Below, piece by piece: positions 1 to 8,911 of a stretch of DNA of 64,000 nucleotides. The stretch lies in the NCBI RefSeq assembly GCF_917563915.1, contig NZ_CAKJTI010000012.1:28016-92015 (forward strand), in the 5' to 3' direction. The position numbers were made by a program, and so were the translations under genes. The notes below the pieces were generated by a model. That model did no database searches. It saw only the letters and a program-made list of their open reading frames with translations, and had not been told where the DNA came from. This DNA comes from Bacillus rhizoplanae. GTDB taxonomy: Bacteria > Bacillota > Bacilli > Bacillales > Bacillaceae_G. Each line of letters starts with the position of its first letter. The first letter of the stretch is position 1.

Positions 1-785
1 TCTTTCGGTTCTTGAGGTTCTGTCATTGGAGCTTTTTCTAAGTAGTTACTTGGAAAGTAAGAAATATATTGACGTGCTTTTGAAATTGCATCTTCTTCTG
101 TTTTGCACAGGACATCTCCGCAACCAGATACAGAACAATGCATACGTGCTCCGCCCATTTCTTCTAATGTTACTTTTTCACCGATTACCATCTCAGCCAT
201 ACGAGGTGAACCAAGATACATGGATGCATTTCCTTCAACCATCATAACAACGTCACAGAAAGCAGGAATATATGCACCGCCAGCAGCCGATGGACCAAAT
301 AGTAAACAAACTTGCGGTACTTTTCCGGATAATTTTACTTGGTTATAGAAAATGCGCCCTGCGCCGCGTCTCCCTGGGAACATTTCAACTTGGTCAGTAA
401 TACGTGCGCCAGCGGAGTCAACAAGATAAAAGAGCGGTACACGTAATTTTTCAGCTGTTTCTTGAATACGTAAAATCTTTTCTACTGTACGAGATCCCCA
501 TGATCCTGCTTTTACGGTAGAATCGTTTGCCATTACACAAACAGTACGCCCATTTACTTTACCAGTTGCGGTAACAACTCCATCAGCAGGTAAGCCTTCT
601 TGTTCGCAGTTTGCAAATAACGCATCTTCTACATACTCACCGTTATCAAACAAAAGCGCCAAACGATCACGAACAAACAGTTTCCCTTTTGCTGTATTTT
701 GCTCATGATATTTCGGTGCACCGCCTTGCTTTATCGTTTCTACGCGTTCTTCTAATGTACGAAATTGTTGTTTTTGATCTAGCAT
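1..785 (-). CDS. yngE: Acyl-CoA carboxylase carboxyltransferase subunit (methylcrotonyl-CoA carboxylase beta type), 3' end cut by window
   Basis: About 261 N-terminal codons of a roughly 510-residue carboxyltransferase are present; the rest lies beyond the left edge. The reading starts MLDQKQQFRTLEERV and contains the family signatures GSWGSRTVEKI, LVDSAGARI and FGPSAAGGAYIPAFCD, which form the acyl-CoA and carboxybiotin site. The start at 785 lies 2 nt before the end of the preceding enoyl-CoA hydratase gene, so translation is probably coupled. In the leucine pathway this subunit moves CO2 from carboxybiotin on the small carrier (2514-2729) to 3-methylcrotonyl-CoA. A propionyl-CoA carboxylase activity cannot be excluded from sequence alone, but HMG-CoA lyase in the same operon favours methylcrotonyl-CoA. 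Confidence 0.92.
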   Translation of the reverse strand, partial: MLDQKQQFRTLEERVETIKQGGAPKYHEQNTAKGKLFVRDRLALLFDNGEYVEDALFANCEQEGLPADGVVTATGKVNGRTVCVMANDSTVKAGSWGSRTVEKILRIQETAEKLRVPLFYLVDSAGARITDQVEMFPGRRGAGRIFYNQVKLSGKVPQVCLLFGPSAAGGAYIPAFCDVVMMVEGNASMYLGSPRMAEMVIGEKVTLEEMGGARMHCSVSGCGDVLCKTEEDAISKARQYISYFPSNYLEKAPMTEPQEPK

Positions 786-787
786 GT

Positions 788-1576
788 TCATTCCCCCTTA
801 TAAATCGGCTTCCGTTTTTCGCGAAATGCTTGTAATCCTTCTAAGCGATCTTCCGTATGAATCACTCCTTCATACGCTTGCTTTTCCATTTGTAAACCAG
901 TCTTTAAATCTACTTGCATGCCATTTGTAATCGCTTCTTTCGCAAGGCGAACAGCAATTGGGCCATTCTCTGCAATTTGCTTTGCAATTTCAATTGCTTT
1001 TTCTTCTAGTTCATCAGCAGGAACAACATATTCTACAAGTCCATATTCCTTTGCTTCTTCAGCTGCAATACGTCTTGCTGTATAAATTAATTCTTTTGCA
1101 CGTCCAATTCCAATTAAACGCGGAAGACGCTGCGTGCCACCAGCTCCTGGAATAATCGCAAGCGAAGTTTCTGTTAAACCAAGACTTGCTGTTTCAGAAG
1201 CAATGCGAATATCACAAGCAAGACTTAATTCTGTACCGCCACCAAGCGCAATTCCATTTAGAACTGCAATAACAGGTTGTGATAATTGTTCTACCATATC
1301 CATTGTAGAGCGAATCATCCCAACTGCATGGCGCACTTGTTCTTCGTTCATATTCGCGCGTTCTTTTAAATCTGCACCTGCACAAAATGCTTTTGCACCT
1401 GCACCCGTAATCATTACGACACGGACATTATTTTCTTCGTTAATACGACTAAGTGTCTCTTGTAATTCTTCTAAAAGAGCAAGTGATAAAGCATTTGCTT
1501 GTCGTTCACGATTTAACGTCACTTTCACAATATGAGGAGTTACGTATTCAACTGAAATATTTTGCAGCTGTAACAT
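788..1576 (-). CDS. yngF: Enoyl-CoA hydratase, probable 3-methylglutaconyl-CoA hydratase
   Basis: This 262-residue crotonase-family protein has the CoA oxyanion-hole segments AFCAGADLKER and LNGIALGGGTELSLACD. It also has the two acidic catalytic positions in the SLGLTETSLAIIPGAGGTQRLPR region. Length is normal for monofunctional hydratases. It sits between HMG-CoA lyase (4-nt gap) and the carboxyltransferase gene, as in the B. subtilis yng operon. From that context its substrate should be 3-methylglutaconyl-CoA, giving HMG-CoA. Family membership is plain from sequence; the exact substrate is inferred from neighbours. Confidence 0.93.
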   Translation of the reverse strand: MLQLQNISVEYVTPHIVKVTLNRERQANALSLALLEELQETLSRINEENNVRVVMITGAGAKAFCAGADLKERANMNEEQVRHAVGMIRSTMDMVEQLSQPVIAVLNGIALGGGTELSLACDIRIASETASLGLTETSLAIIPGAGGTQRLPRLIGIGRAKELIYTARRIAAEEAKEYGLVEYVVPADELEEKAIEIAKQIAENGPIAVRLAKEAITNGMQVDLKTGLQMEKQAYEGVIHTEDRLEGLQAFREKRKPIYKGE

Positions 1577-1580
1577 GGGA

Positions 1581-2492
1581 TCACCTACTCACTGTTTTAT
1601 GTTGCAAGGCACGGTATACATGGCTTGGAATCTGCATATCGAGCTTGCTTTGAATAAATTTCGTTGCCTGTAATAACTTTTCTTCATTTACATTTGTCTG
1701 CACGCCCATTTTATGAAGCATGTGAACTAAATCATTTGTTGCGACGTTTCCAGACGCACCTGGTGCATACGGGCATCCGCCAAGACCACCGCACGAACTA
1801 TCAAATGTTGTAACACCGCATTCTAATGACTTTACAACATTGGCAAGTGCCATGCCGTACGTGTTATGAAAGTGCATCGCAAATTTAGAAGAATCATATT
1901 TTTTGAGTAAATGCTCTAGTACACGTTCTACTTGTGCTGGATTTGCTACCCCAATCGTATCTCCAAGCGATACTTCATAAATACCGTACGAAAACAATTT
2001 GTCACAAAGTTCATCAACGGCATGAATGCTTATTTCGTCCTCATACGGACAACCAAACACAGTAGATACGTAACCACGTACCGTTTTCCCAGCAAATAGC
2101 GATTGTTTCGTTATATCTTCAATAACAGAAAGTGCTTCATCAATTGATTTATTAATATTTTTCTTATTATGCGTTTCACTAGCAGATAAAAAGACGTTCA
2201 CCTCATCTACATCTTGCAAAAGCGCCCGCTCCAAACCATTTTGATTTGGAACGAGAGCTGCATATGTAACATGTGGTTTCCGCTCAAGCATTGTAAACAC
2301 ATCTTGTGCATCTGCTAAAGCAGGAATCCATTTAGGGTGAACGAAAGATGAAACTTCAATATAAGAAAGACCTGCGTCTGCTAACATATGAATCCATTTC
2401 ACTTTATCCTTTGAGCCAACAATTTTCTTTTCATTTTGCAAACCATCACGCGGTCCAACTTCTTTAATAGAAGCAAAAGAAGGTAGTTTCAA
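1581..2492 (-). CDS. yngG: Hydroxymethylglutaryl-CoA lyase
   Basis: This 303-residue TIM-barrel lyase begins with the substrate motif EVGPRDGLQNE near residue 11. It contains the metal-binding HFHNTYG segment and the cysteine loop GGLGGCPYAPGASGN, whose cysteine is catalytic in the family. It cleaves HMG-CoA to acetoacetate and acetyl-CoA, the last step of leucine breakdown. It is closely packed with the biotin carrier gene upstream (21 nt) and the hydratase gene downstream (4 nt). Nothing looks truncated. The related isopropylmalate/homocitrate synthases lack the cysteine loop, which makes this call firm. Confidence 0.95.
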   Translation of the reverse strand: MKLPSFASIKEVGPRDGLQNEKKIVGSKDKVKWIHMLADAGLSYIEVSSFVHPKWIPALADAQDVFTMLERKPHVTYAALVPNQNGLERALLQDVDEVNVFLSASETHNKKNINKSIDEALSVIEDITKQSLFAGKTVRGYVSTVFGCPYEDEISIHAVDELCDKLFSYGIYEVSLGDTIGVANPAQVERVLEHLLKKYDSSKFAMHFHNTYGMALANVVKSLECGVTTFDSSCGGLGGCPYAPGASGNVATNDLVHMLHKMGVQTNVNEEKLLQATKFIQSKLDMQIPSHVYRALQHKTVSR

Positions 2493-2513
2493 TCGATTAC
2501 ACCCCGTTTCTAA

Positions 2514-2729
2514 TTATTCAATTTCTACTAATACATCTCCCTCATTAACAAAATCGCCTTCTTGCACAAGAATCTTCATAACTGTGCCAGATTCTTCTAC
2601 AGCGATTGGAATTTCCATTTTCATAGATTCTAAAATGACGACGTCTTGATCTTCCTCTACTGTATCCCCTACACCTACCACAATTTTCCAAACATTTCCT
2701 GCCATCGTTGCATATACTTTTGTCATCAT
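2514..2729 (-). CDS. yngHB: Small biotin/lipoyl carrier protein of the acyl-CoA carboxylase
   Basis: This 71-residue stand-alone biotinyl domain carries the biotinylation site ESMKMEIPI; the lysine between the two methionines is the modified residue. The fold pattern (VYATMAGNVWKIVV at the start, EGDFVNEGDVLVEIE at the end) is that of a complete lipoyl/biotinyl sandwich with no missing strands. It would carry carboxybiotin between the biotin carboxylase encoded just upstream and the carboxyltransferase encoded at the left edge. Free-standing carriers of this size replace the fused BCCP domain of larger carboxylases. Confidence 0.93.
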   Translation of the reverse strand: MMTKVYATMAGNVWKIVVGVGDTVEEDQDVVILESMKMEIPIAVEESGTVMKILVQEGDFVNEGDVLVEIE

Positions 2730-2757
2730 TTATTTCCTCCTTTAAATTTCGTAACCT

Positions 2758-4095
2758 TTATTTTTTCACAAGCTGTTTCGTTACAAAGCTTGTTGTGTAA
2801 ATACCACTTTGGAATACTTCATCTTCTAATACTTGCAGAAGCATCGGCGTATTTGTTTTAATACCTTCCACTTTCAATTCTTCTAATGCCACTTGCAATT
2901 TTTGAATTGCATCTTCACGCGTTTCACCATGTGCAATTATTTTTGCAATCATTGGATCATAAAACGGCGTAATTGTTACACCATCTTCTAAGAAATGATC
3001 GATGCGAATTGATGGTGGAAGAGAAAGAGACGTGATTTTCCCTGGTGATGGGAAAAATGTTTTTGGATCTTCCGCATAAATACGAGCTTCAATGGCATGA
3101 CCACTGCGTTTTACTTCGTCTTGCGTAAACGAAAGTGTTTCGCCTGATGCGATGCGCAGTTGTTGCTCTACTAAATCAAGACCTGTAATTTCTTCTGTTA
3201 CCGGATGCTCTACTTGTAATCTCGTATTCATTTCTAAGAAATAGAAATTTTTCTCATCATCAACGAGAAATTCAATCGTTCCTGCATTCGCATAACCAAG
3301 TGCTTTTGCAGCTTTTACCGCAACTTCCCCCATCGCCTTGCGCGTTTCTTCATCTAAAAATGGAGATGGCGCTTCTTCGATTACTTTTTGGTTACGGCGC
3401 TGCACAGAGCATTCACGTTCCCACAAATACACCGTATTCCCTTGTTTATCGGCAAGCACTTGAATCTCAATATGATGCGCGTTTGTAATCAATCGTTCCA
3501 TATACATTTCCCCGTTTCCGAAGAAATTTTTTGCACGCGTTTGATTACTTTCAAATGCTTGAGTGAGCGCTTGTTCAGTTTCAATCACTTGCATACCAAT
3601 GCCTCCGCCGCCAGCGGATGCTTTTAACATAAGTGGATAACCAATTTGACTTGCAATTTCTTTCGCTTCTTCAACTGTGGGAATGCTAGTTGAAATACCA
3701 GGTACAATTGGAACTTCAGCTTCTAGCATTGCTTTACGGGACTCTATTTTGCTTCCCATCTTCGCAATAACATCTTTAGAAGGACCAATGAAGACAATTC
3801 CTTCTTCTTCACAGCGCGCTGCAAATGTTGGATTTTCTGATAACAATCCATAACCTGGGTGAATTGCCTCTACATTTGTTTCTTTTGCAATTTCAATGAT
3901 CTTTTCAAGATTTAAATAACTTTCTTGGACGCGCGGACCACCAACAAGATATGCTTCATTTGCCATTTTCACATGAAGTGCAAACTCATCAGCTTCTGAA
4001 TAAATCGCAACTGTACGAATCCCAAGTTTTTGACACGTCTTTATAATACGAACAGCAATTTCACCGCGGTTCGCAATTAATATTTTTCGAAACAT
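2758..4095 (-). CDS. yngH: Biotin carboxylase subunit of acyl-CoA carboxylase
   Basis: The protein starts MFRKILIANRGEIAVR, and a GGAGGGG ribosome binding site lies 5 nt before this ATG; the upstream in-frame ATG at 4119 has none and overlaps the previous gene. It has the ATP-grasp elements KASAGGGGIGMQ and EMNTRLQVEHPVTE, plus the RRNQKVIEEAPSP loop, so all three biotin carboxylase subdomains are present (445 residues, normal length). It makes carboxybiotin from bicarbonate and ATP on the small carrier protein encoded next. Housekeeping AccC is a close relative, but the leucine operon context supports a methylcrotonyl-CoA carboxylase role. Confidence 0.93.
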   Translation of the reverse strand: MFRKILIANRGEIAVRIIKTCQKLGIRTVAIYSEADEFALHVKMANEAYLVGGPRVQESYLNLEKIIEIAKETNVEAIHPGYGLLSENPTFAARCEEEGIVFIGPSKDVIAKMGSKIESRKAMLEAEVPIVPGISTSIPTVEEAKEIASQIGYPLMLKASAGGGGIGMQVIETEQALTQAFESNQTRAKNFFGNGEMYMERLITNAHHIEIQVLADKQGNTVYLWERECSVQRRNQKVIEEAPSPFLDEETRKAMGEVAVKAAKALGYANAGTIEFLVDDEKNFYFLEMNTRLQVEHPVTEEITGLDLVEQQLRIASGETLSFTQDEVKRSGHAIEARIYAEDPKTFFPSPGKITSLSLPPSIRIDHFLEDGVTITPFYDPMIAKIIAHGETREDAIQKLQVALEELKVEGIKTNTPMLLQVLEDEVFQSGIYTTSFVTKQLVKK

Positions 4096-4109
4096 AGTGA
4101 CCCCTCCTA

Positions 4110-5255
4110 TTAACGACATCCTAAATGTCTTGAAATAACGAGACGTTGAATTTCAGAAGTACCTTCACCAATTTCTAATAACTTTGCATCACGAATATGA
4201 CGCTCTACTTCATACTCACGCATATATCCGTAACCACCATGAATTTGAACCGCTTGATTTGATACACGGCTTGCTGTTTCAGATGCAAAAAGCTTTGCCA
4301 TCGCAGCTTCTTTCCCAAATGGCTTATCATTGTCTTTTAACCAAGCAGCTTTATGTACCATATTGCGTGCTAATTCAATTTCTGTTGCCATATCAGCCAA
4401 TTTAAATTGAATTGCTTGGAAGTTTGATAGAGAACGACCAAATTGTTTACGCTCCTTTGCGTATTGCAATGCACGCTCAAATGCAGATTGAGCAATCCCT
4501 ACTGCTAATGAAGCAATAGAAATACGGCCACCATCTAACGTATATAAAAATTGTTTAAATCCTTTATTTACATCGCCAAGGATATTTTCCTTTGGTACAC
4601 GAACGCCATCTAATACAATTTCACATGTATTCGAAGCACGAACACCCATCTTGTCGTACGGACTAGAAATTGTTAATCCTTCGCTATTTGTCGGTACGAT
4701 AAAAGCAGAAATTCGCTTCTTACCACTTTCCTCAACGCCATTGATAGCGGTTACAATAATCGTATTTGCATACTCAGCATTTGTAATCCAGCACTTCTCG
4801 CCGCTAATTACATACTCATCGCCATCTAATACCGCTTTCGTTTGTGTACCACCAGCATCAGATCCAGCATTTGGCTCTGTTAATCCAAATGCACCAAGCG
4901 TCTTACCAGATGCCATTGGAACTAAATATTTTTGTTTTTGTTCTTCTGTACCAAAATAATAAATAGGAGAAGCGCCCAGTGAGATTGTTGCAGCATAACT
5001 TAATCCTGTACCACCGCAAGCACGGCCAATTTCTTCAACTGCTAATGCATACGATAACGTATCGCCGCCAGAACCACCGTATTCTTCAGGGAATGGGATT
5101 CCTAACAAACCAAGTTCGCCCATCTTTTGAAACGTTTCATATGGGAATTCTGCCGTTTTGTCGTAATACACCGCTTTTGGAGCGATTTCCTTTTCAGCAA
5201 AGTCGCGCACCATTTCTTTGATCATTTGTTTTTCTCTAGTAAGAGTAAATTCCAT
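4110..5255 (-). CDS. yngJ: Acyl-CoA dehydrogenase, probable isovaleryl-CoA dehydrogenase
   Basis: This 381-residue FAD-dependent dehydrogenase has the family signatures GAFGLTEPNAGSDAGG and QAVQIHGGYGYMREYEVERH, and ends with RDAKLLEIGEGTSEIQR. It is the first gene of the leucine catabolic operon as read on the minus strand, and its stop lies 14 nt before the start of the biotin carboxylase gene. It should oxidise isovaleryl-CoA to 3-methylcrotonyl-CoA, passing electrons to ETF. Substrate choice is inferred from the carboxylase and lyase that follow. The gene for a CoA ligase seen in the B. subtilis operon (yngI) is not between these genes. Confidence 0.92.
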   Translation of the reverse strand: MEFTLTREKQMIKEMVRDFAEKEIAPKAVYYDKTAEFPYETFQKMGELGLLGIPFPEEYGGSGGDTLSYALAVEEIGRACGGTGLSYAATISLGASPIYYFGTEEQKQKYLVPMASGKTLGAFGLTEPNAGSDAGGTQTKAVLDGDEYVISGEKCWITNAEYANTIIVTAINGVEESGKKRISAFIVPTNSEGLTISSPYDKMGVRASNTCEIVLDGVRVPKENILGDVNKGFKQFLYTLDGGRISIASLAVGIAQSAFERALQYAKERKQFGRSLSNFQAIQFKLADMATEIELARNMVHKAAWLKDNDKPFGKEAAMAKLFASETASRVSNQAVQIHGGYGYMREYEVERHIRDAKLLEIGEGTSEIQRLVISRHLGCR

Positions 5256-5403
5256 TTGTCACACCCCTTATCGAATTCGTTATTTCGACAGCGTGCGCGT
5301 ATATAGTACAAATCTTGCCCCGAAAAAAGAATGAACAGTAGTGAGATAATTGCTATAATTCTGTCATAATTCAATTGTAAAACAGAATCTGTACTAATGC
5401 ACG

Positions 5404-5440
5404 AAAAAATTCCTACATTGTTCTACAACAACATAGGAAT
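5404..5440 (-). terminator. Intrinsic terminator after the TetR/DUF523 operon
   Basis: Read on the minus strand, ATTCCTA-GTTGTT and AACAA-TAGGAAT arms form a near-perfect stem with a 4-nt loop, followed by a run of T. It lies just past the stop at 5469 and separates the exporter operon from the leucine operon. Confidence 0.8.
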
Positions 5441-5468
5441 AAAAAGGTCGAATTATGTAGTTTTTTGT

Positions 5469-6437
5469 TTAATAATCTCTTCCTTTTCCAGAATCTGTGA
5501 TTTCCACTAAAACTTCTGGATACGGTTCAAAATATGTTTGTCTCAGTAAATATGTTTCCTCAAACCGAAGTGCCCACGATTTTAAAATAGTGAGAATACT
5601 GCTTAATGGTATTTTCTTTTCTGCATACTTACTAAGTAAAGAAAGAAAATGATCTTTCTCTTCTTTCTTCAATTTATTTTTAAAATAGCCAAAAATATGC
5701 TGACATACGTTTATATTTGATGTATACCGCGGTGTACGTTTTAACAACTCATACAATGTTTTTTCATACTTTGCAAATACTTCATCAATCGGACATTTTT
5801 CCTGATTAGCAATGATACGCCCTAATTCTTTTTGCTTCGTTTGATTGTACGCCATAAATAAGTATTTATACTCAGATTGAAATTCAACCAAGGCCTTCAT
5901 GTTTTTCTTTTTCTTTAACGTTTTAAAATGAGCAATCGTAAATAACTGCGTAAAGAAATGTTCACGAATGATGAAATTCGACAATCTTCCTTCTTCCTCA
6001 ATTGCTAAATGTGAAAAAGTAGCTAATACTGCACTGCCAAATACCCCGGCGCCCTTTCCTTTTGTTGGCGCTTTTCCTACCCCAGCATATATTTTCACAT
6101 CACGAGTTCCGCAACTTGGGGAACGATTTTTTAAAATAAAGCCATCTACATCTGGTAAAGACGATAAAAATACATCTGAAAACTGCTGCATTTTCTCCGT
6201 TAAATCATCTCCTGTTGATGGCTGCACTAATTTTTGCGTCCCATCTTGTTCAACAATACGAATAGTTTCTCTTGGAATACTGAGGCCAATCTCCACTTCT
6301 GGACAAACTGGAATGAATTCTACATACGGCTGTAAATTACGCACTGTTGCATCAGAAATCTTGTCACCGTTATAACGGCATGCTTCAAATTCTAAACATT
6401 TACTTACGACAACTGTTGGTTTTACAAATTGCCTCAT
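5469..6437 (-). CDS. DUF523 and DUF1722 domain protein (YbgA-like)
   Basis: This 322-residue protein has an N-terminal DUF523 domain (about 8-150) with conserved cysteines in SKCLEFEACRYNG and NRSPSCGTRDV. A C-terminal DUF1722 (YbgA) domain (about 185-305) follows. Its role is not established; the cysteine pattern hints at metal binding. Its start lies 4 nt after the end of the tetR gene (6442), so it is the last gene of the ABC exporter-tetR transcript and is closed off by the hairpin at 5404-5440. Whether it takes part in export or regulation cannot be told. Confidence 0.85.
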   Translation of the reverse strand: MRQFVKPTVVVSKCLEFEACRYNGDKISDATVRNLQPYVEFIPVCPEVEIGLSIPRETIRIVEQDGTQKLVQPSTGDDLTEKMQQFSDVFLSSLPDVDGFILKNRSPSCGTRDVKIYAGVGKAPTKGKGAGVFGSAVLATFSHLAIEEEGRLSNFIIREHFFTQLFTIAHFKTLKKKKNMKALVEFQSEYKYLFMAYNQTKQKELGRIIANQEKCPIDEVFAKYEKTLYELLKRTPRYTSNINVCQHIFGYFKNKLKKEEKDHFLSLLSKYAEKKIPLSSILTILKSWALRFEETYLLRQTYFEPYPEVLVEITDSGKGRDY

Positions 6438-6441
6438 ATTA

Positions 6442-7095
6442 TTACCTCCGAGGTGTTAGCCCGTATAAAATGAATTGAACTGTAGACTCGACCTCAGCAT
6501 CATCATCCCATTTTTCTTCTGGTAGTAATAAAAAACGAGTTAAAATTAAACCAATAACAGGTGATAATGTAAACCGTAATACTGCCGGCTTGGGAAGTTC
6601 AATAATTTGTCCCTGCTTCTGAAAATGATCAACGATTTTTTCAAAACGAGAGTAAATTTCTTTTGCTAGTAATTGTTGAATTTCATCTTTCAATTCAGGA
6701 TGAAACGGTACTTCTTGAATTAAAATTTTCAGCATCGGAAAGTGTTTTCTTGCAAATTCAAAGCGATTGCGAATGACAGCACGTAAAAAATTTTCATATG
6801 AATCATACGTATTTTCAAATATTTCTTTTGCAAAAGTTTGCACAAAAAACGGTGCGGCAAATTTCGTCAAAGTCGGCATCACAACGGCAAACAACAAATC
6901 TTTTTTCGTTTTATAGTAGCGGAAGATTGTTCCTTCCGCTACACCGGCACGTTTCGCAATTTCACTCGTTGAAGTTGCCGAATATCCTTTTTCACTAAAC
7001 ATATCCACTGCCGCTTCTAAAATGCGCATTTGCCGTTCATTGCGCTTATCCGTTCCTGTGGCGGCAATTAATTCTTCTAACCAATCCTCTTTCAT
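6442..7095 (-). CDS. TetR-family transcriptional regulator
   Basis: This 217-residue regulator has a classical N-terminal helix-turn-helix (about 24-70), with FSEKGYSATSTSEIAKRAGVAEGTIFRYYKTK as the recognisable HTH block. The C-terminal part is a variable ligand-binding domain. It is encoded immediately downstream of an ABC-2 exporter pair and probably represses that operon, including itself. The likely target is the strong palindrome at 8888-8911 in front of the operon. Its ligand is unknown; a drug or amphipathic compound pumped by the exporter is the usual arrangement. Confidence 0.93.
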   Translation of the reverse strand: MKEDWLEELIAATGTDKRNERQMRILEAAVDMFSEKGYSATSTSEIAKRAGVAEGTIFRYYKTKKDLLFAVVMPTLTKFAAPFFVQTFAKEIFENTYDSYENFLRAVIRNRFEFARKHFPMLKILIQEVPFHPELKDEIQQLLAKEIYSRFEKIVDHFQKQGQIIELPKPAVLRFTLSPVIGLILTRFLLLPEEKWDDDAEVESTVQFILYGLTPRR

Positions 7096-7117
7096 GATAA
7101 GCTCCTTTTTATTTCCA

Positions 7118-8140
7118 TTATATTCTTCTATGCTTCTTCAAAGCAAATACGTTACCTACTGCAAACACAAGCGCAAATAATAATAAAACTCCAAGATCAC
7201 CCGCAATTTCGCTAAATCCTTGATTTCGAATCATAACTTGCCGCATCGCATCTGCACCGTATGTTAATGGAAATAACTTTCCAAGAAGTTGTAACGACTT
7301 ATTCATAGACTCAATCGGAAATAAGCCCGAAAAGAAAATTTGTGGTACGATCACTAATGGGATAAATTGAATCATTTGAAATTCATTGTTTGCATACGCT
7401 GATAAAAATGTTCCAAGCGTTAGCGCCGTTAATGAAAGCATACATGTAATAAGTAATGTGAGCCAAGGTGAACCTGCAACATATAAATCAAGAAGATACA
7501 CAGAAAAACTAACAATCAGTACGGATTGTAAAAACGCAAAGATGCCGAAGCCAATGATATAACCTGCAACAATCTCCCAGCGTCGAATTGGGGTCGATAA
7601 TAATCGTTCCAAAGTACCGCTTAAACGCTCTCGAACGAATGAAACTCCTGATAAAATAAAGACAAAGAAGAATGTAAAGAAACCAATTAATACCGGACCT
7701 AATCCATCAAACATCGTAAAATCAGCTGATCCATGTAAATAAGAAACATCAGGCTTCATAGTCGTCGTTTCTGTTTTCTCCATACTCTTTTGCAAAACTT
7801 GCATGACAGCACGATTTTTCGATGAATCACTACCTTCTAACGTTATTTTCATCTTTCCATGATCTACAGTAATTATCGCATCAATTGCTTGATCTTCTAA
7901 TTTACTATGTGCTTTCTCTTTATCATACTCATAAAAAAAAGCATCTTGTTTTTTCATTGAGTCTACAATTGGTGCTGGTACATCAACTAAAGCAATATGA
8001 GGCTTATAATCTTTTTGTGTGAATACAAGTGAAAGAAGCCAAAGAAGTAACATCGGTGCTCCGAACATAAGCGCAAGCGACCTTTTATCTCGGAAAAACT
8101 GACGAATAATGCGGATAACAACTCCAAATACTCTCATCAT
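7118..8140 (-). CDS. ABC-2 type transporter permease
   Basis: This 340-residue membrane protein has one N-terminal membrane helix (about 20-42), then an extracytoplasmic segment of about 130 residues rich in charged residues. A cluster of about five helices fills the second half. This is the YhgE/Pip-like exporter permease layout. The conserved ABC-2 element VRERLSGTLERLLSTPIRRWEI is present at the start of the C-terminal half. The start overlaps the stop of the ATPase gene by 4 nt, so the two are translationally coupled and form one exporter. The substrate is unknown; drug or lipid-like molecules are likely from family behaviour. Confidence 0.92.
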   Translation of the reverse strand: MMRVFGVVIRIIRQFFRDKRSLALMFGAPMLLLWLLSLVFTQKDYKPHIALVDVPAPIVDSMKKQDAFFYEYDKEKAHSKLEDQAIDAIITVDHGKMKITLEGSDSSKNRAVMQVLQKSMEKTETTTMKPDVSYLHGSADFTMFDGLGPVLIGFFTFFFVFILSGVSFVRERLSGTLERLLSTPIRRWEIVAGYIIGFGIFAFLQSVLIVSFSVYLLDLYVAGSPWLTLLITCMLSLTALTLGTFLSAYANNEFQMIQFIPLVIVPQIFFSGLFPIESMNKSLQLLGKLFPLTYGADAMRQVMIRNQGFSEIAGDLGVLLLFALVFAVGNVFALKKHRRI

Positions 8141-8865
8141 TCCACCGCTCCTTCCAGTAAAAAGACATCCTCAATACGTCCCGACGTTGTCCGCTCTTTT
8201 AATTCATCTGGAGAACCCGTTGCGATTAACTTCCCTTCACGAATTAAACCAAGACGTTCACAAAACTCTGCTTCATCCATAATGTGCGTTGTAACAATAA
8301 TTGTTGTACCTTGTTTTTTCAGCTCATAAAACTTATCCCAAATTGATTTTCGAAGAACAGGATCAATCCCAACAGTCGGTTCATCTAAAATAAGAAGCTT
8401 AGGTTCATGCAACAGTGACATGGCAAGTGATAAACGCTTTTTCATTCCACCTGAAAAGTGCTGCACTTGCTTTTTTGCATCCTGAGATAACTGGACTAGT
8501 TCAAAAACTTCTGAGATGCGCTCCTTCTTTTGCTTTCCTTTTAATCCGTACATTGTCGCAATAAAATCAGCATTTTCATAAGCAGATAGTTCATCATACA
8601 ATGCATCAGCTTGAGCCATATAGCCAATTTGTTTCATTCCATCCAAGTTTGGCATAACCGTTTGTAGTGCAGTTACTTCTCCTGAGGTTGCTTCACTAAT
8701 ACCAGCAATCATTTTAATAAGTGTCGTCTTCCCTGAACCAGAAGGACCGACTAAACCAAATATTTCAGCTTCTCCGACAGAAAATGAAATATCTTGAATC
8801 ACTTGTTTCTTTCCAAAGTACTTGGAAACACATTTAAGCGTTACTGCCTCATTTATTGGAGACAT
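8137..8865 (-). CDS. ABC transporter ATP-binding protein
   Basis: This 242-residue nucleotide-binding domain has Walker A GPSGSGKTT, a slightly diverged signature HFSGGMKKRLS and Walker B KLLILDEPTVGIDP. The H-loop is TTHIMDEAEF. It is the first gene of the exporter-tetR operon and powers the permease encoded by the overlapping next gene. Transcription should begin just upstream, where a palindromic TetR-type operator occupies 8888-8911. Confidence 0.94.
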   Translation of the reverse strand: MSPINEAVTLKCVSKYFGKKQVIQDISFSVGEAEIFGLVGPSGSGKTTLIKMIAGISEATSGEVTALQTVMPNLDGMKQIGYMAQADALYDELSAYENADFIATMYGLKGKQKKERISEVFELVQLSQDAKKQVQHFSGGMKKRLSLAMSLLHEPKLLILDEPTVGIDPVLRKSIWDKFYELKKQGTTIIVTTHIMDEAEFCERLGLIREGKLIATGSPDELKERTTSGRIEDVFLLEGAVE

Positions 8866-8887
8866 ATACTTTCCTCCTCTTCATAAT

Positions 8888-8911
8888 AAAAGTGAGTGAG
8901 TACTCACTTTT
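8888..8911. promoter_or_regulatory. Palindromic operator for the TetR-regulated exporter operon
   Basis: A perfect 10-bp inverted repeat (AAAAGTGAGT / ACTCACTTTT) is separated by 4 bp. It contains a second overlapping palindrome, TGAGTACTCA at 8897-8906. The start codon of the ATPase gene lies only 23 bp away. TGAGT-ACTCA type sites are typical for TetR-family repressors of exporters, and the operon encodes one. Assignment to the regulator at 6442-7095 is inference. Confidence 0.8.
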
